Source: an uncultured Eubacteriales bacterium (lineage in GTDB: Bacteria; Bacillota; Clostridia; Christensenellales; Borkfalkiaceae). From it: a stretch of DNA of 12,959 bases. The DNA lies in the NCBI GenBank assembly GCA_902767455.1, contig CACXHH010000046.1, positions 1-12,959 of the forward strand. The letters run 5' to 3'. Every line of letters starts with the position of its first letter. Position 1 is the stretch's first letter. Position numbers and translations under genes: made by a program. Below are positions 11,203-12,959 of this stretch, in pieces. The notes under the pieces were generated by a model. It was not told where the DNA came from, did no database searches, and worked only from the letters and a program-made list of their open reading frames with translations.

Positions 11203-11730
11203 ATGTTCGGAAAGATTTTGAAAGTATGTTTGAGCGTACTCGCCGCGTGCTCGCTTTTCACGCTCGCGGCGTGTCGTGACGACGAATACTTTTACACAAA
11301 CGACGTATTTTGCGTATGGCGGTGCGAGCAGCTCGAACTCGGCGGAAACGAGACCACGGAGAGCATTAAAAGACACTCCGGGAAGCTTTATCTCGACGGA
11401 AAAACTTATTCCGTTTCTTACGGCTATAACGCGGGCGACTTGTATATTTTCGACACCGAAAAGTATCTCGCGCTTCCGTTTGGTTCATTTGACGGGGCGG
11501 TCAGGATATGGAATGCGAGCACGGAAGTCAAGGGCGATACGCTTTATCTCACCGTCACGCGCGACTTTTTGTTCGAGCGGGGCGAGAGCCAAGTCGACCA
11601 TACGGGCGTAAAATACGTACTTAAAAAGTCGTGGCTGAAGTCAAGCTCTTTTGAAGAAGATACTTCGGGCGAAGATACTTCGACTAAAACGTCCGTCGAT
11701 AGTTCGGTTGAGCGTTCGGCGGATAATTAA
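11203..11730 (+). CDS. Small lipoprotein, type 2 (array gene F)
   Basis: 175 residues from the ATG at 11203. This start places the lipobox Cys (TLAAC) at residue 24, as in the other five proteins. Mature features: FCVWRCEQLEL (36-46), LYLDGKTYSVSYGY (62-75), LYIFDTEKYLAL (80-91), VRIWNAS (100-106), GDTLYLT (111-117) and FERGESQVDHTG (124-135) with KYVL. The tail is rich in Ser, Thr, Asp and Glu. It is the last gene of the array and is followed directly by a terminator. Confidence 0.8.
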   Translation: MFGKILKVCLSVLAACSLFTLAACRDDEYFYTNDVFCVWRCEQLELGGNETTESIKRHSGKLYLDGKTYSVSYGYNAGDLYIFDTEKYLALPFGSFDGAVRIWNASTEVKGDTLYLTVTRDFLFERGESQVDHTGVKYVLKKSWLKSSSFEEDTSGEDTSTKTSVDSSVERSADN

Positions 11731-11743
11731 ACGAAAAACTTAT

Positions 11744-11776
11744 CGGCGGGGCTTTGAAAGGCGCTCGCCGTTTTTT
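11744..11776 (+). terminator. Rho-independent terminator of the lipoprotein array
   Basis: CGGCG (11744-11748) pairs with CGCCG (11766-11770) and is followed by six T (11771-11776). It begins 13 nt after the stop of gene F. Confidence 0.7.
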
Positions 11777-11789
11777 ATGCGCGAAAACC

Positions 11790-11818
11790 TTGACTTGAAG
11801 TGTTCGTTATTATAAAAT
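11790..11818 (+). promoter_or_regulatory. Probable promoter of the classical SDR gene
   Basis: TTGACT (11790-11795) and TAAAAT (11813-11818) with 17-bp spacing. The leader contains a GC-rich hairpin GGGCGCG (11859-11865) / CGCGCCC (11876-11882) that ends 5 nt before the CGGAGA ribosome binding site and could affect its access. Confidence 0.5.
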
Positions 11819-11897
11819 AAATATATCCTATATACGGTACTTACCACGTTATGCGCGCGGGCGCGGCGGTTTTTTCGCGCCCGATACGGAGAATTTT

Positions 11898-12779
11898 ATG
11901 ACCGAAACGCAAAAAAGCCAAAGCGGAAGGCGGCTTATCGCCATCACGGGAGCTACGGGCGGACTTGGAAAAATTATCTGCTCGTACCTTGCCGAAAGTT
12001 CCGATTTCATCTTTCTCGACCGAAACGAAAAAAAGAGCAAAGCGCTCGCAAACGAGATACGCGCGGCGTTCCCCGAGTGCGAAATTTCTCGTATAGAGTG
12101 CGAACTTTCGGATATCGAAAGCGTAAAAAGCGCCGCCGAAGAGCTTTCGCGCCGAAAGATAGACGTTCTGTTTCTCAACGCGGGTGTTTACAACGTGCCT
12201 TTGGTGAAGTGCTCTACGGGCTACAACAACGTGTTTCAGATAAACTTCGTTTCGCAGTACTATCTGGCGACCGAACTTGTATCAAAGGGCGCGGTACGTA
12301 AAGTGGTCGTCACGAGCAGCGTCGCGCACCGCTACGGAGTAGCCGATTTTTCGGACGTTGACTATTCGACGCGCAAAAAAAGCTCGGCAATCTACGGCAA
12401 CGCCAAACGGTTTCTGACGTTCGCCCTGTACGGGTTTTTCAACGACGGAAATAAAAACCGCCACGGCGCCGAGCTTTGCGTGGCTCACCCCGGAGTCACG
12501 CTTACCAACATGACCAACCACTACCCGAAGTTTATCAATCCGATAGTAAAACTCGGGATAAAGATTTTCTTTCCGTCGCCAAAAAAGGCGTGCCGCTCGC
12601 TTATCGGGGCGGTTGACGACAGTTGCGATTTCGGAGAGTGGATAGGGCCTTCCGTTTTCGACGTGTGGGGCGCCCCTAAAAAGAGCCGTATTCTTCCCGA
12701 AGAAGCAAACACGCCTAAAAACGCCAAACTGCTTGCCGAAGCCGAGAAGATTTACGAGTACGCGGAAAGGAAGAATTGA
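11898..12779 (+). CDS. Classical short-chain dehydrogenase/reductase
   Basis: 293 residues; CGGAGA before the ATG. All classical SDR motifs are present: the cofactor loop GATGGLG (18-24), NAG (94-96), a catalytic Ser in VVTSS (137-141), Tyr166 and Lys170 in YGNAK, and HPG (197-199). Asp41-Arg42 after strand 2 bears on cofactor choice and leans to NAD(H). The overall arrangement resembles the retinol-dehydrogenase/protochlorophyllide-reductase-like branch of SDRs; the substrate is unknown. It has its own promoter and lies after the lipoprotein terminator, so it is probably not part of that operon. It is unrelated in sequence to the NmrA-like SDR at 1594. Confidence 0.85.
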   Translation: MTETQKSQSGRRLIAITGATGGLGKIICSYLAESSDFIFLDRNEKKSKALANEIRAAFPECEISRIECELSDIESVKSAAEELSRRKIDVLFLNAGVYNVPLVKCSTGYNNVFQINFVSQYYLATELVSKGAVRKVVVTSSVAHRYGVADFSDVDYSTRKKSSAIYGNAKRFLTFALYGFFNDGNKNRHGAELCVAHPGVTLTNMTNHYPKFINPIVKLGIKIFFPSPKKACRSLIGAVDDSCDFGEWIGPSVFDVWGAPKKSRILPEEANTPKNAKLLAEAEKIYEYAERKN

Positions 12780-12780
12780 C

Positions 12781-12801
12781 GTAAATTGCTGCGCAATTTA
12801 C
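12781..12801 (+). repeat. Perfect hairpin after the classical SDR gene
   Basis: GTAAATTGC-TGC-GCAATTTAC, a 9-bp perfect stem starting 2 nt after the stop. There is no T-run, so it is more likely a repeat hairpin or RNA stabiliser than an intrinsic terminator. Confidence 0.5.
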
Positions 12802-12817
12802 GGGAATTATCGGTCGC

Positions 12818-12865
12818 ACGCTTTTGCCTGACGGCACGCCATGCAAGCCTTCGGGCTAAAATCGC
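12818..12865 (+). repeat. Repeat module M, copy 4
   Basis: Same orientation as copies 1-3. The first inner hairpin is GCC-TGAC-GGC as in copy 3; the second is AGCC-TTCG-GGCT. The 3' arm AAAATCGC is intact, while the 5' arm is ACGCTTTT. It is followed after one base by module N in reverse. Confidence 0.65.
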
Positions 12866-12866
12866 C

Positions 12867-12959
12867 GAGACGTTTTGGATATCCGCTTTGCGGATATTAC
12901 GGGCTACGCCCGAGCCAAAAGTCATTATTATATAAATTTGCTCGCTCACGCTCGCTACG
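12867..12959 (-). repeat. Repeat module N, copy 2 (inverted)
   Basis: The reverse complement matches 237-329 over the full 93 nt with about four mismatches. The hairpin ATATCCGC-TTT-GCGGATAT (12879-12897) is conserved with a different loop. The module reaches the window edge, so it may continue. Confidence 0.75.

Noticed and set aside
237..12959. The whole window as a transposon bounded by inverted N repeats
   Set aside because: There is no transposase or recombinase, the N copies are joined to other repeat modules, the terminal copy coincides with an arbitrary window edge, and the modules look like dispersed intergenic repeats.

Overview
The window reads as chromosomal DNA of a Gram-positive, Clostridia-like bacterium, probably an uncultured gut-type Firmicute. 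Shine-Dalgarno sequences are strong (AAGGAG/GGGGTGA), sigma-A-type TTGACA/TATAAT promoters are easy to see, TGA is used as a stop, there are many lipoprotein signal peptides, and short hairpin-rich repeats fill the intergenic spaces. Base composition looks intermediate. No rRNA, tRNA, transposase, phage gene or CRISPR array was seen. All supported genes lie on the + strand.

Left part (1-4811): a consensus promoter (90-118) fires into about 430 bp of mosaic repeats (modules M, N and a hairpin array H), followed by a membrane-anchored alpha/beta hydrolase (558-1340). A second M+H copy separates it from a tight four-gene operon (1594-4572): an NmrA-like atypical SDR, a DUF1295/steroid 5-alpha-reductase-like membrane protein, a polytopic membrane protein, and a soluble protein with faint similarity to ferredoxin-dependent bilin reductases. 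A strong terminator follows (4650-4697).

Middle (4812-8603): a large lipoprotein with an SGNH hydrolase domain between beta-sandwich modules, closed by a nested terminator. Then comes a membrane-tethered XRE-family regulator whose 3' end overlaps a gene for a small secreted protein.

Right part (8604-12779): six consecutive small lipoprotein genes (8776-11730) that alternate between two related types. This looks like a two-gene module present three times. The upstream regions of the regulator and of the lipoprotein cluster each carry two copies of an 18-bp element (TGTAAAGTAAACTTTACA or a variant) with 21-bp pitch, and in both cases the distance to a TATAAT box is identical. The simplest reading is that the membrane-bound XRE protein controls its own operon and the surface lipoprotein array. 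A classical SDR (11898-12779) follows behind its own promoter. The window ends in repeat modules, including an inverted copy of module N.

The regulator/secreted protein/lipoprotein array with its shared operators is the most system-like feature here. The hairpin array with GNNA loops and fixed linkers is the most unusual non-coding structure.
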